Numbered from the stretch's first letter, positions 45,305 through 55,778 are shown. The stretch is 64,000 nt of DNA from Moellerella sp963519845 (GCA_963519845.1 CAUQNX010000005.1:1-64000), one strand, 5' to 3'. The notes: generated by a model from the sequence alone, not told the origin. Numbers and translations: made by a program.

Positions 45305-47587
45305 ATGTCCGAATTAAATGAAAAATTCGCTTTAGCATGGAAAAGTTTTAACCAAGGTGATTGGCAGAACGAAGTCAATTTGCGCGACTTTATCCAAAAG
45401 AACTATACCCCATATGAAGGTGATGAATCCTTCCTGTCAGGTGCGACTAAAGCAACTGATGTTCTGTGGGAAAAAGTGATGGAAGGTATCAAAATCGAAA
45501 ACCGTACACATGCGCCGGTTGATTTTGATACTGATGTCGTAGCGACTGTTACCTCACACGATGCGGGCTATATCGTAAAAGATTTAGAGCAAATTGTTGG
45601 TTTACAGACTGATGCACCTCTAAAACGCGCTTTGATCCCATTTGGTGGGATTAAAATGGTTGAAGGTTCTTGCAAAGTTTATGGCCGTGAACTGGACCCA
45701 GGTCTGAAGAAAACCTTCACTGAATACCGTAAAACGCATAACCAAGGCGTATTTGATGTCTATACTCCTGACATCATGAAATGCCGTAAATCCGGTGTGT
45801 TAACAGGTCTTCCTGATGCTTATGGCCGTGGACGTATCATCGGTGACTATCGTCGTGTTGCCGTTTACGGTATCGACTACCTAATGAAAGACAAAGTGGC
45901 GCAATTCACTTCACTTCAGTCTAAAATGGAAGCCGGCGACGATCTCGAAATGACGATCCAACTGCGTGAAGAAATTTCTGAGCAGCATCGTGCACTAGGT
46001 CAAATGAAAGAGATGGCAGCTAAATATGGCTATGACATCTCCTTACCAGCAACTAACGCAAGAGAAGCCGTTCAGTGGACTTACTTCGGTTACTTAGCCG
46101 CAGTTAAATCTCAAAATGGCGCAGCAATGTCATTCGGTCGTGTATCTACTTTCTTGGATATCTATATCCAACGTGATATCGATGCGGGCACATTGACTGA
46201 AGACCAAGCACAAGAGCTGATTGACCATTTAGTCATGAAACTGCGTATGGTTCGTTTCTTACGTACGCCTGAATATGATGAGCTCTTCTCTGGTGACCCA
46301 ATTTGGGCAACAGAGTCACTGGCTGGTATGGGTCTTGATGGCCGTACGCTGGTCACTAAAAACAGCTTCCGTTTCCTGAACACACTTTATACCATGGGCC
46401 CATCTCCAGAGCCTAACATGACTATTCTGTGGTCAGAACATCTGCCAATTAACTTCAAAAAATATGCGGCAAAAGTCTCAATCGATACTTCATCAATTCA
46501 GTACGAAAATGATGACTTGATGCGTCCAGACTTTGATAATGATGATTACGCCATTGCTTGCTGTGTGAGCCCAATGATTGTGGGTAAACAAATGCAGTTC
46601 TTTGGTGCCCGTGCCAACCTTGCTAAAACCCTTCTTTATACAATCAACGGTGGTGTTGATGAGAAGATGAAAATGCAAGTTGGACCAAAACATGCTCCGA
46701 TCACTGATGCAGTTCTTGACTTCGATATCGTCATGGACCGTATGGATCACTTTATGGATTGGTTGGCAACTCAGTACGTCACTGCGTTGAACATCATTCA
46801 CTATATGCATGATAAATACAGCTATGAAGCGGCTCTGATGGCGCTCCATGACCGTGATGTTTATCGTACAATGGCATGTGGTATCGCAGGTCTATCTGTT
46901 GCAGCTGACTCACTATCTGCAATCAAATATGCAAAAGTAAAACCTATTCGTGACGAAGATGGTATTGCAGTTGACTTCGAAATCGACGGTGAATACCCAC
47001 AATTCGGTAACAACGATTCACGTGTTGATGATATCGCTTGTGACCTAGTTGAACGTTTTATGAAGAAAATTCAGAAACTGCGTACCTACCGTAATGCGGT
47101 ACCAACTCAGTCAGTTCTGACCATAACTTCAAACGTTGTCTATGGTAAGAAAACAGGTAATACCCCTGATGGACGTCGCTCTGGCGCGCCATTCGGACCA
47201 GGTGCTAACCCAATGCACGGTCGTGATCAGAAAGGTGCCGTTGCATCCCTGACTTCTGTTGCTAAACTGCCGTTTGCTTATGCGAAAGATGGTATCTCTT
47301 ATACCTTCTCCATCGTACCTAATGCATTAGGTAAAGACGATGATGTGCGTAAAGCCAACTTAGCGGGTCTGATGGATGGTTATTTCCATCATGAAGCCTC
47401 TATCGAAGGTGGTCAGCATCTGAACGTGAACGTAATGAACCGCGAAATGCTGTTAGACGCGATGGAAAATCCTGAGAAATATCCTCAGTTAACTATCCGT
47501 GTATCTGGTTATGCTGTTCGTTTCAATTCACTGACTAAAGAACAGCAGAAAGACGTTATTACACGTACATTCACAGCTTCAATGTAA
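45305..47587 (+). CDS. pflB: Pyruvate formate-lyase (glycyl radical enzyme)
   Basis: PflB converts pyruvate and CoA to acetyl-CoA and formate in anaerobic growth. The 760-aa protein has the active-site Cys pair at 419-420 (IACCVSPM) and the glycyl-radical Gly735 in RVSGYAVRF, the standard positions. AAAGG precedes the ATG. Its codon choice is visibly more selected for high expression than its neighbours. A strong GC-rich terminator follows, so pflA downstream is expressed at a lower level. Radical installation needs PflA and reduced flavodoxin, both encoded here. Confidence 0.98.
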   Translation: MSELNEKFALAWKSFNQGDWQNEVNLRDFIQKNYTPYEGDESFLSGATKATDVLWEKVMEGIKIENRTHAPVDFDTDVVATVTSHDAGYIVKDLEQIVGLQTDAPLKRALIPFGGIKMVEGSCKVYGRELDPGLKKTFTEYRKTHNQGVFDVYTPDIMKCRKSGVLTGLPDAYGRGRIIGDYRRVAVYGIDYLMKDKVAQFTSLQSKMEAGDDLEMTIQLREEISEQHRALGQMKEMAAKYGYDISLPATNAREAVQWTYFGYLAAVKSQNGAAMSFGRVSTFLDIYIQRDIDAGTLTEDQAQELIDHLVMKLRMVRFLRTPEYDELFSGDPIWATESLAGMGLDGRTLVTKNSFRFLNTLYTMGPSPEPNMTILWSEHLPINFKKYAAKVSIDTSSIQYENDDLMRPDFDNDDYAIACCVSPMIVGKQMQFFGARANLAKTLLYTINGGVDEKMKMQVGPKHAPITDAVLDFDIVMDRMDHFMDWLATQYVTALNIIHYMHDKYSYEAALMALHDRDVYRTMACGIAGLSVAADSLSAIKYAKVKPIRDEDGIAVDFEIDGEYPQFGNNDSRVDDIACDLVERFMKKIQKLRTYRNAVPTQSVLTITSNVVYGKKTGNTPDGRRSGAPFGPGANPMHGRDQKGAVASLTSVAKLPFAYAKDGISYTFSIVPNALGKDDDVRKANLAGLMDGYFHHEASIEGGQHLNVNVMNREMLLDAMENPEKYPQLTIRVSGYAVRFNSLTKEQQKDVITRTFTASM

Positions 47588-47620
47588 TAATTTGCTAACG
47601 AACTAAAATGATATAAACTA

Positions 47621-47650
47621 AAGGCCCCTTACTTTGGGGCCTTTTTATTT
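47621..47650 (+). terminator. Terminator between pflB and pflA
   Basis: Perfect 8-bp stem AAGGCCCC/GGGGCCTT (47621-47628 with 47636-47643), 7-nt loop, then a T-run. It is 33 bp past the pflB stop. Confidence 0.92.
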
Positions 47651-47675
47651 TTAGCCTGTTTTGGAGTCCCCTGTC

Positions 47676-48416
47676 ATGTCTCTACTTGGTCGTATTCACT
47701 CATTTGAATCCTGTGGCACTGTTGATGGTCCTGGAATACGCTTTATTGTATTCTTTCAAGGATGCCTAATGCGTTGTCTCTACTGCCATAACCGTGATAC
47801 TTGGGATACTCACACTGGCTCAGTTGTCTCTGTTGATGAGCTAATGAAAGAAGCGGTCACTTACCGTCATTTTATGAATGCAACAGGCGGCGGCGTCACC
47901 GCTTCAGGTGGCGAAGCGATATTACAAGCTGAATTTGTACGCGACTGGTTCAGAGCTTGCCAAGTTGAAAAGATCCATACTTGCCTAGATACCAATGGCT
48001 TTGTTCGCCGCTATGATCCTGTTATCGATGAGTTAATGGATGCAACAGATCTGGTGATGCTCGATCTTAAACAGATGGATGACAGTATTCATCAAAAGTT
48101 GGTCGGCGTATCAAATCAAAGAACTCTAGAATTTGCTCGTTATCTTGCAAAACGTAATCAGAAAACCTGGATACGTTATGTGGTCGTCCCCGGCTGGAGT
48201 GATGATGACCATTCCGTTCATCTGTTAGGTGAATTTATGCGAGATATGAAAAATATCGAGAAAATAGAACTACTTCCTTATCATGAGTTAGGAAAACACA
48301 AATGGGAAACCATGGGTGAAGAGTACAAACTCAATGGCGTAAAACCCCCCTCGAAAGAGATTATGGAACGCGTTAAAAGTATTCTAGAAGGCTATGGCCA
48401 TAAAGTAATGTATTAA
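47676..48416 (+). CDS. pflA: Pyruvate formate-lyase activating enzyme
   Basis: PflA is a radical-SAM enzyme that forms the glycyl radical on PflB. The 246-aa protein has the cluster motif CLMRCLYC (Cys30, Cys34, Cys37), the SAM-binding GGG segment TGGGVTASGGEAI, and YHELGKHKW near the C-terminus. The ATG at 47676 matches the family start and follows GGAG; a TTG 15 bp upstream is less likely. It probably depends on read-through from pflB or on its own weak promoter near the preceding terminator. Confidence 0.97.
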   Translation: MSLLGRIHSFESCGTVDGPGIRFIVFFQGCLMRCLYCHNRDTWDTHTGSVVSVDELMKEAVTYRHFMNATGGGVTASGGEAILQAEFVRDWFRACQVEKIHTCLDTNGFVRRYDPVIDELMDATDLVMLDLKQMDDSIHQKLVGVSNQRTLEFARYLAKRNQKTWIRYVVVPGWSDDDHSVHLLGEFMRDMKNIEKIELLPYHELGKHKWETMGEEYKLNGVKPPSKEIMERVKSILEGYGHKVMY

Positions 48417-48422
48417 TTCTCT

Positions 48423-48447
48423 AAAGGCAGTTAACCACTGCCTTTTC
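48423..48447 (+). terminator. Terminator after pflA
   Basis: AAAGGCAG/CTGCCTTT stem with a 7-nt loop followed by TTTTCT, 6 bp past the pflA stop. Confidence 0.85.
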
Positions 48448-48492
48448 TATTTTTCTTCAACTACTCGATGAGTCAAATCCAATTCTCAGATA

Positions 48493-48528
48493 AAAAAATA
48501 CCGCTGCAACAAAACAGCGGTATTTTTA
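48493..48528. terminator. Terminator after serS
   Basis: A 13-bp perfect stem AAAAATACCGCTG/CAGCGGTATTTTT around an 8-nt loop, with T-runs on both strands. It ends the minus-strand ftsK-lolA-rarA-serS message. Confidence 0.9.
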
Positions 48529-48550
48529 TTAGATTAATTTAGATTCGGGA

Positions 48551-49840
48551 TTAACCGATATATTCTAAACCTTTCATATAAGGACGCAGCACTTCCGGTA
48601 TTGAGATACGGCCATCAGCTTGCTGATAGTTTTCCATAATCGCCACCAGCGTACGACCGACTGCTAATCCCGAACCGTTTAATGTATGAACCAATTGTGG
48701 TTTCTTATCATTTTTACCACGGAAACGCGCTTGCATACGGCGAGCTTGGAAATCCCACATATTTGAACAAGATGAGATTTCACGGTAAGTATTCTGTGCT
48801 GGCACCCAAACTTCAAGATCGTAAGTTTTACGTGAGCCGAAACCGATATCCCCAGTACAAAGCAAGACTTTACGGTATGGCAGTCCTAACAACTGCAATA
48901 CTTTCTCCGCATGACCAGTAAGTTCTTCCAATGCATCCATAGAGTTATCAGGATGTACGATCTGAACTAGCTCTACTTTGTCAAACTGGTGCATACGGAT
49001 CAGGCCACGAGTATCACGACCATAAGAGCCCGCTTCAGAACGGAAACAAGGTGTATGAGCCGTCATTCGTAATGGCAGAGACTCTTCATCGAGGATCTCG
49101 TCGCGCACTAGGTTAGTGACCGGAACTTCTGCTGTTGGGATCAGCGCATACTGGCTTGCTGATTCTTCTGCCAAAGGTTTAGTATGAAATAGATCTTCAC
49201 CAAATTTCGGTAACTGGCCTGTACCATAGAGAGTCGCATGGTTAACTAAATAAGGAACATAAAGTTCTTGATAGCCATGTTGCTCAGTATGAAGATCGAG
49301 CATAAACTGCGCCAATACACGATGTAAACGCGCGATCTGCCCTTTCATTACTACAAAGCGAGCGCCCGTAAGCTTAACCGCTGAAGCAAAATCCAGACCG
49401 CCACACTGCTCACCGAGACTCACATGGTCTTGAACTTCAAAATCATACGTGGCTGGCTCACCCCAACGACTGATTTCCACATTCTCAGAGTCATCTTTAC
49501 CATCAGGTACGCAATCGTCAGGAATATTGGGGATACTCAGTGAAATATCACGGATATCATTTTGCAGCTTATCTAATTCCGACTTGGCTGAATCCAATTT
49601 CTCACCTAATTGGTTCACTTCTAGACGCAGCGACTCAATATCTTCACCGCGCGCTTTAGCTGCACCAATATTTTTCGATCGGGAATTGCGCTCTGCTTGT
49701 AGAGATTCAGTTTCAACTTGCAAAACTTTGCGGCGTTCTTCTAATTCACGCAATTTTTCCACATCAAGGGTAAAACCCCTGCGAGCCAGTTTCTCAGCGA
49801 CCGCGTCCAGCTCTGTACGCAGTAAATTTGGATCGAGCAT
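48551..49840 (-). CDS. serS: Seryl-tRNA synthetase
   Basis: SerS charges tRNA-Ser (and tRNA-Sec) with serine. The 429-aa class II synthetase begins MLDPNLLRTELDAVAEKLARR, followed by the long antiparallel coiled-coil arm (about residues 27-100) that grips the tRNA variable arm. Motif 2 is FRSEAGSYGRDTRGLIRMHQFDK and motif 3 is LNGSGLAVGRTLVAIMEN. The frame is open 132 bp upstream, but the family start is at 49840. It follows rarA by about 190 bp. The dms genes next to serS in E. coli are absent. Confidence 0.97.
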   Translation of the reverse strand: MLDPNLLRTELDAVAEKLARRGFTLDVEKLRELEERRKVLQVETESLQAERNSRSKNIGAAKARGEDIESLRLEVNQLGEKLDSAKSELDKLQNDIRDISLSIPNIPDDCVPDGKDDSENVEISRWGEPATYDFEVQDHVSLGEQCGGLDFASAVKLTGARFVVMKGQIARLHRVLAQFMLDLHTEQHGYQELYVPYLVNHATLYGTGQLPKFGEDLFHTKPLAEESASQYALIPTAEVPVTNLVRDEILDEESLPLRMTAHTPCFRSEAGSYGRDTRGLIRMHQFDKVELVQIVHPDNSMDALEELTGHAEKVLQLLGLPYRKVLLCTGDIGFGSRKTYDLEVWVPAQNTYREISSCSNMWDFQARRMQARFRGKNDKKPQLVHTLNGSGLAVGRTLVAIMENYQQADGRISIPEVLRPYMKGLEYIG

Positions 49841-50031
49841 GCTTATCCTGTGATTATTGTTGTTTAAAATGATGAGATAGAACTCTGCACATCTAACAGA
49901 CGCACAAAGCTTAAATTTATCTACTCTAAATAATTTGAGTTGTCGGAAGCTAGCCAACGAGGGTGCTAACAAGCCCGCAACTTAAAATATGGCGAGTGTA
50001 CAAGCCTTATAACCTTACCGTATAGCAATAG

Positions 50032-51375
50032 TTAACGGTAGCGTTTTGTTAAGCTATTTTGATCCTGTTCAGCTAACCAAGCTAATTTGTCACTAATCTT
50101 ACCTTCTAATCCACGATTAGTGGGATAATAGTAACGTGTTTCACTCATTGCTGGTGGGAAATAGATCTCACCCGCTGCATAGGCATTTACCTCGTCATGG
50201 GCATAGCGATACTCTTTACCAGCCCCTAACTCTTTCATTAATTTGGTCGGTGCATTGCGTAAATGCTCGGGCACATCATAATCAGGCTGCTGTTGTGCAT
50301 CAGCAATAGCCGCTTTAAATGCCGTATAGACCGCATTACTTTTAGGCGCACAAGCTAAATAGACAATCGCCTGTGCAATCGCCCTTTCACCTTCAGCTGG
50401 GCCGACACGTGTAAAACAATCCCACGCAGAGACGGCGACCTGCATCGCTCTTGGATCGGCATTACCCACATCTTCCGAGGCAATCGCCAGTAAGCGGCGC
50501 GCAACATAAAGAGGATCACCGCCTGCTGTAATAATACGCGCGTACCAGTAGAGCGCAGCATCTGGCGCCGAACCGCGCACCGATTTATGTAGCGCCGAAA
50601 TCAAATCGTAAAAACGATCGCCTTTGTTATCAAAACGAGCGCTGCGTTCACCACCGATCTCTTTTAATAACTCGCTGGTTAAAATCTGTTGCCCTTTAGC
50701 ATCCGCTTCAGCCATATCGGCCATCATCTCTAAAAGGTTTAGCGCGCGTCGTGCATCACCATTAACCAATTGAGCAACCTGCTTGCGGGTGTTATCAGGT
50801 AAAATAATATTTTTGCCACCAAAACCCCGTTTACTATCAACCATCGCCTGCAATAATACCGCTTCAATATCTTCTTCATTGAGGGACTTTAATAGATAGA
50901 CTCTTGCCCGTGATAACAGGGCTGAATTGAGTTCAAATGACGGATTTTCAGTGGTTGCACCAATAAAAGTGATAGTGCCATCTTCGATATGCGGCAGAAA
51001 AGCATCCTGCTGACTTTTATTAAAGCGGTGGACTTCATCGACAAATAGAATAGTTCGACGACCAGCATTACGATTTTGTCGCGCTTTTTCAATCGCTTCA
51101 CGGATCTCTTTGATCCCTGACGTCACAGCGGACAAGCGCTCAATATCCGCTTGTGCGTAGTGACCAATAATTTCAGCGAGGGTCGTTTTTCCCGTTCCGG
51201 GAGGACCCCATAAGATCATTGAGTGTAAATGACCTGCTTTGATCGCCCGAGGTAAGGGTTTTCCTTCCGCTAACAGATGTCGTTGGCCAATATATTGGTC
51301 AAGATCCGCTGGCCGCATACGGGCGGCCAAGGGTTGAAATTCATTTTGTGAAAAATCGAGTGACAGATTACTCAC
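50032..51375 (-). CDS. rarA: Replication-associated recombination protein RarA (AAA+)
   Basis: RarA (MgsA) is an AAA+ ATPase related to clamp loaders and eukaryotic WRNIP1 that acts at stalled replication forks. The 447-aa protein equals the E. coli length. Walker A GPPGTGKT is at 57-64, Walker B is ILFVDEVHRFN, and a sensor motif is GATTENPSFELNSALLSRARV. The C-terminal half is the tetramerisation domain. It is 13 bp after lolA in the ftsK-lolA-rarA-serS order shared with E. coli. Confidence 0.97.
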   Translation of the reverse strand: MSNLSLDFSQNEFQPLAARMRPADLDQYIGQRHLLAEGKPLPRAIKAGHLHSMILWGPPGTGKTTLAEIIGHYAQADIERLSAVTSGIKEIREAIEKARQNRNAGRRTILFVDEVHRFNKSQQDAFLPHIEDGTITFIGATTENPSFELNSALLSRARVYLLKSLNEEDIEAVLLQAMVDSKRGFGGKNIILPDNTRKQVAQLVNGDARRALNLLEMMADMAEADAKGQQILTSELLKEIGGERSARFDNKGDRFYDLISALHKSVRGSAPDAALYWYARIITAGGDPLYVARRLLAIASEDVGNADPRAMQVAVSAWDCFTRVGPAEGERAIAQAIVYLACAPKSNAVYTAFKAAIADAQQQPDYDVPEHLRNAPTKLMKELGAGKEYRYAHDEVNAYAAGEIYFPPAMSETRYYYPTNRGLEGKISDKLAWLAEQDQNSLTKRYR

Positions 51376-51388
51376 TTTTTCCTCTCAT

Positions 51389-52009
51389 TTATTGCGAGGA
51401 GCGCTGATCATCCAGAGTGACGCCTTTCGGCATGCTCAAAACAAATTGTTTTTTATCAATCACACCCGATTGCAGATTGCTCAGTTGATAAGCGCTCGTT
51501 TGGCCATCTTGTTCAACCGCAGAGAATTTTTCTATCGTGCCATTTTCCGTCACAGTGATCGAGAAGCGCTTTAACGTGCCATTGACTTTATTTGGCTTAA
51601 GGTCAAAATTATTGCCCTGTTGGATCACCGAATACTGCTTCCAATCTTGTGGATTATTACGGGTGATCAACATAAATGGCGTATCGGTTGTCGCATCTTT
51701 TAACGAAGTGACAGTCACTTGCTCGACAAAAGGATTGTAAAACCAGAGATCTTTGCCATCGGAAATTAATACGCTTTCATCCGGCGATTTCATATTCCAA
51801 TTAAATAAATTCGGCCGTTGAACCCATAATTCACCGTCACCTTGCTGAATAAGATCACCTTCGGCGCTAGTCACTTTTTGGCTAAAATTGGTATGGAAAC
51901 TATTAATTTTACTCAAGCGTGATTGGAGATCTTCACTCGCATTCGCCAGTGCCGATCCTACCTGTAGGCTAATAACCAAAGTGCCTAACAACATCATTTT
52001 ATTCATCAA
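51389..52009 (-). CDS. lolA: Outer-membrane lipoprotein carrier LolA
   Basis: LolA carries lipoproteins through the periplasm from LolCDE to LolB. The 206-aa precursor has a signal peptide ending GSALA, then ASEDLQSRLSKINSFHTNFSQKV, the start of the open beta-barrel. FNWNMKSPDESVLISDGKDLWFYNP includes the hydrophobic-cavity residues, and the C-terminal loop is FVLSMPKGVTLDDQR. It lies 34 bp after ftsK and 13 bp before rarA. Confidence 0.96.
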   Translation of the reverse strand: MMNKMMLLGTLVISLQVGSALANASEDLQSRLSKINSFHTNFSQKVTSAEGDLIQQGDGELWVQRPNLFNWNMKSPDESVLISDGKDLWFYNPFVEQVTVTSLKDATTDTPFMLITRNNPQDWKQYSVIQQGNNFDLKPNKVNGTLKRFSITVTENGTIEKFSAVEQDGQTSAYQLSNLQSGVIDKKQFVLSMPKGVTLDDQRSSQ

Positions 52010-52043
52010 TCATGCCTCTTAAAATAAACCTAAAATCAGAGTA

Positions 52044-55000
52044 TTAGTGGCCCATTGGCTGCTGTGATAACACTTCACGGTTACCATTATGACCAGGTTC
52101 ACTGACAATACTCTGTGCTTCCATCTGCTCGACAATTCGAGCCGCACGGTTATAACCAATTCTAAATTGACGTTGTACACCCGAAATAGACACACGCTGT
52201 TTTTCAATGACAAATTCTACCGCTTGGTCAAATAGAGGATCTAGCTCTTCTGCACCACCGTCATTGCCGCCACCGCCCTCAGATTCATCACTACATTTTA
52301 CAATACTATCAATGTATTGAGGCTGACCACGTGCTTTCCAGTCATTGACCACCGCATGAACTTCTTGGTCACGCACAAATGCGCCATGAACACGTATAGG
52401 AATAGATGAATTCGGCGGTAAATATAGCATATCTCCCATACCTAATAGCGACTCTGCGCCACTTTGGTCAAGGATAGTACGAGAATCAATTTTACTCGAT
52501 ACGGTGAAGGCAATTCGCGTGGGAATATTCGCTTTAATCAACCCCGTGATGATATCAACAGATGGACGCTGAGTAGCCAATACTAAGTGGATACCTGCCG
52601 CACGAGCTTTTTGAGCCAAACGCGCGATTAACTCTTCCACTTTTTTACCCGCTGTCATCATCAGATCGGCAAATTCATCCACCATCACCACAATGTAAGG
52701 CTCTTTCTTTAATACCGGATGCTCAACATCCATGGTATCACCCGGTTTCCAGAAGGGATGAGGAATCGGACGCCCCATAACATCTGCTTCTTTAACACGA
52801 TCGTTATAACCAGCTAAATTACGCACGCCAAGCGCTGACATCAGTTTATAGCGACGTTCCATCTCATTGACGCACCAACGCAAGGCGTTTGCTGCATCTT
52901 TCATATCCGTCACAACTTCGGTCAACAAATGTGGAATTCCTTCGTAAATCGAGAGTTCCAACATTTTAGGGTCAATCATAATAAAGCGTACATCTTCAGG
53001 CTTAGATTTATATAAGATACTGAGGATCATCGCATTCACGCCGACTGATTTACCTGACCCCGTAGTACCCGCCACCAGCAGATGCGGCATTTTACCCAGA
53101 TCGGCGACGACTGGCTCACCCTCGATATCTTTGCCTAAAACAATAGTCAGCGGCGATGGATCATTACGGAATTGATCGCAATCTAATACTTCGCGCAGAT
53201 AGACGGTTTGACGTTTTTGATTTGGCAGTTCAAGGCCAACATAAGGTTTACCCGGAATGACTTCGACAATTCGCACCGCAGTGGCTGAGAGCGAACGCGC
53301 TAAATCACGGGATAAATTAGAGATACGCGCCGCTTTAACACCAGGTGCAAGATCTAATTCAAAACGGGTGATCACAGGCCCCGGCGAGAAACCTACTACA
53401 TCAGCTTTAACACGATAATCATTTAATCGCGCCTCAATCAGTCGAGAAGTCTGCATTAAAGCAAATTCATCCACCGGCTCAGTTTGTACTGGCGGACTAG
53501 CCAGCAAATCAAGCGACGGCATTGGCGTTGTTGATTTAGGTAATGGCTGATCATTACGCACCAAGAAGGGGTGGAATAGACTATCTTGCTGTGGTGCAAT
53601 CTGTTGTGGCTGTTCCTGTAGTGGCTCAGGTTGCTGCGGTTGCTGCGGTTGCTGCGTCAAATTTACCACTGGCGGACGCGGTTGCAAATCTGTTTCTGCT
53701 ACCGTTTTAGGGCTAAATGATGGTGTGAAAATCGGCTCTGCTGGCTGTTCATTAACTAAATCTTCCACAGGCGAGAAATCATCTAAAGCGGATAATCCGG
53801 CAAGTGTCTCTCTATATTGCTGCGCATGTTGCTGTTGCTTTAATTGTCTATCAGCCTGCTCTTGAGCATAATCAAGCTCATCGCTAGTTTGATAATTATT
53901 AGGCTGCTCATCACTAGCTGACATAGCTCTATAATTGGGTGTTTCTGGCTGACTAGGCATATCTTTAGCCGCCGCAGGCCAACGATGAATAATTTCAGGC
54001 TGAGTGAATACCGGCTCTATTCGTGTTTGATGTTCAATTGCCTTATGAGTGGGTTCAGCGAGATTTAACTCTTGGTCATTATAGCCGCCATCATCGATAT
54101 CCGACTCATCACCATAGCGCTCTTGCTGCTGCTGGAGAAATTGCTGGCGCAGTTCTGCTTCCAACTCGGCTTCATCCTGCTGTTGCAGCTCGTCGTTATC
54201 TGTCCAATCTTCATGAGAGTGATCACGTTGTTGCTCAGTTTCTTCTTTGCGGCGCTGTACTTCGGACTGAATATGTATGCCATAAAGCTCTCTACGCGTT
54301 GGCAATCGCACAGGATTCGGCCGTGGCAACTCTGGACCAATACCCTGTTTAATTTGCGAATGACGCTCCAAGGCAGCGACGGAAATACCCGCAGCAACCA
54401 GCGCAGCTTGTCTTTTCATTAAATCGGAGGTGGTTTTAGATGGCATAAGATTGCTGCTATCTGGCTCATCGATTCTGATTTCAGGCAAATTGGCTGCTGA
54501 TGCCGTTGGTGACTCAGGTTTCGCAGGCTGTGACAAGAAAGAGTTAGAGACAAACTGGGTCGGCGCTGGCGCTGAGCTAGTTTGCTGACTATTTTGTAGA
54601 TTGCTTTGCGGGCTGGCTGGCGGCTGAATAAAATTCTGCTGTGACAAGTCACCTAAACTAGGCTCAAATTCGCTGTCAGAGGCCATCTCAGTCGCATAAG
54701 GATGATTGGATTGGTAATCATCTGGAATTTCGAAACGGTAACGCTCAGCTTCGTTCTGTTCATTATTTTCTGAATTAGCAGAAAAGCGCGGTAACTCCGT
54801 TGAGACTGGCTCTTGCTGCGATTGAACTGGCGTTTGAATTGGCGGTGGCACTTGTCTATTGTCAGCCGCAGCCACTACATCGATAGGCGCTGAAGGCTGG
54901 GTGATGGTCGCCACCACTTCAGCTTGAGTCTCAGGCGCTGAAAAAGGTTCAGCATTAGCTAATTCACTAATGGTCGGTGATGAGAATAAAATATCATCAA

Positions 55001-55778
55001 TATCCTGATCATCGACAGCTATTGGCGCACGATACTCATCTTCCGCTGAAACAGCTGATTGGATAAGCGGATCTTGCTCTGGATATTCTCCATTTGCCTC
55101 TTGTTGCTCATCGTCTTCATAGTCATCATCTTCACGATAGTCATAATCATCTTCGTCGCCACGAGCGCGATTAGTCAATAATGTCAGCGGGACTAAGATA
55201 ATTGCGCCAATTTTCTCCGCGACCGTTAGCCATGACCAACCAGTAAATAGCGTAAAGCCGATCGCCCACAGGCAGATCAATGCCAAAGTCGCACCTAAGG
55301 AGTTAAACCACGGCATAAGTGCATTGCTAAATACACTGCCAATTACCCCACCTGAAGCAAAGTTCGGCAGATCATCAGAATTAAGTGCGGCTAATCCACA
55401 GGAGGTTAAAATCAGTGCTAGAGCACCGATTAAGCGAAGTGAAAGAGAGAAAAAATCGATAAATCGGCGAGTGCTGTGATAACGATAGATGATCCAACAT
55501 CCCATAATCAGCAAAGGCGGAATCGCGAAAGCCAGCACACCAAAGGCTGAAAAGAGAATATCGGCACTCCATGAACCTATGCTACCACCGAGATTTTTCA
55601 CCGGCTCATTCCAAGTGGTTTGCGACCAGCTAGGATCGGAAGGGCTAAAACTGGCTAATGCGACGATCAAAAAGATAGCGCCTAGAACAATTGCAAGCAA
55701 AATAGCTTCTAGCAATCGTCTACCGCTGCTTAATGCTTTAAATTTGATGTGCTTATCTTCTGTATATTCTTGGCTCAT
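52044..55778 (-). CDS. ftsK: DNA translocase FtsK
   Basis: FtsK couples division to chromosome-dimer resolution: it pumps DNA toward dif and activates XerCD at the septum. The 1244-aa protein has an N-terminal membrane domain with four to five helices (residues 20-200), an acidic then Gln/Pro-rich linker (about 205-770) and the motor. Walker A GTTGSGKSVG is near 903 and Walker B IVVMVDEFADLMM follows. The C-terminal winged-helix gamma domain (VSISGVQRQFRIGYNRAARI) reads KOPS and contacts XerD. It is about 85 aa shorter than E. coli FtsK (1329), all in the linker. It begins the ftsK-lolA-rarA-serS group. Confidence 0.97.
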   Translation of the reverse strand: MSQEYTEDKHIKFKALSSGRRLLEAILLAIVLGAIFLIVALASFSPSDPSWSQTTWNEPVKNLGGSIGSWSADILFSAFGVLAFAIPPLLIMGCWIIYRYHSTRRFIDFFSLSLRLIGALALILTSCGLAALNSDDLPNFASGGVIGSVFSNALMPWFNSLGATLALICLWAIGFTLFTGWSWLTVAEKIGAIILVPLTLLTNRARGDEDDYDYREDDDYEDDEQQEANGEYPEQDPLIQSAVSAEDEYRAPIAVDDQDIDDILFSSPTISELANAEPFSAPETQAEVVATITQPSAPIDVVAAADNRQVPPPIQTPVQSQQEPVSTELPRFSANSENNEQNEAERYRFEIPDDYQSNHPYATEMASDSEFEPSLGDLSQQNFIQPPASPQSNLQNSQQTSSAPAPTQFVSNSFLSQPAKPESPTASAANLPEIRIDEPDSSNLMPSKTTSDLMKRQAALVAAGISVAALERHSQIKQGIGPELPRPNPVRLPTRRELYGIHIQSEVQRRKEETEQQRDHSHEDWTDNDELQQQDEAELEAELRQQFLQQQQERYGDESDIDDGGYNDQELNLAEPTHKAIEHQTRIEPVFTQPEIIHRWPAAAKDMPSQPETPNYRAMSASDEQPNNYQTSDELDYAQEQADRQLKQQQHAQQYRETLAGLSALDDFSPVEDLVNEQPAEPIFTPSFSPKTVAETDLQPRPPVVNLTQQPQQPQQPEPLQEQPQQIAPQQDSLFHPFLVRNDQPLPKSTTPMPSLDLLASPPVQTEPVDEFALMQTSRLIEARLNDYRVKADVVGFSPGPVITRFELDLAPGVKAARISNLSRDLARSLSATAVRIVEVIPGKPYVGLELPNQKRQTVYLREVLDCDQFRNDPSPLTIVLGKDIEGEPVVADLGKMPHLLVAGTTGSGKSVGVNAMILSILYKSKPEDVRFIMIDPKMLELSIYEGIPHLLTEVVTDMKDAANALRWCVNEMERRYKLMSALGVRNLAGYNDRVKEADVMGRPIPHPFWKPGDTMDVEHPVLKKEPYIVVMVDEFADLMMTAGKKVEELIARLAQKARAAGIHLVLATQRPSVDIITGLIKANIPTRIAFTVSSKIDSRTILDQSGAESLLGMGDMLYLPPNSSIPIRVHGAFVRDQEVHAVVNDWKARGQPQYIDSIVKCSDESEGGGGNDGGAEELDPLFDQAVEFVIEKQRVSISGVQRQFRIGYNRAARIVEQMEAQSIVSEPGHNGNREVLSQQPMGH
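53629..53655 (-). repeat. Three tandem 9-bp units inside ftsK
   Basis: GGTTGCTGC occurs three times in a row and encodes repeated Gln-Gln-Pro in the FtsK linker. Copy changes would stay in frame, so linker length could vary between strains. Confidence 0.85.
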
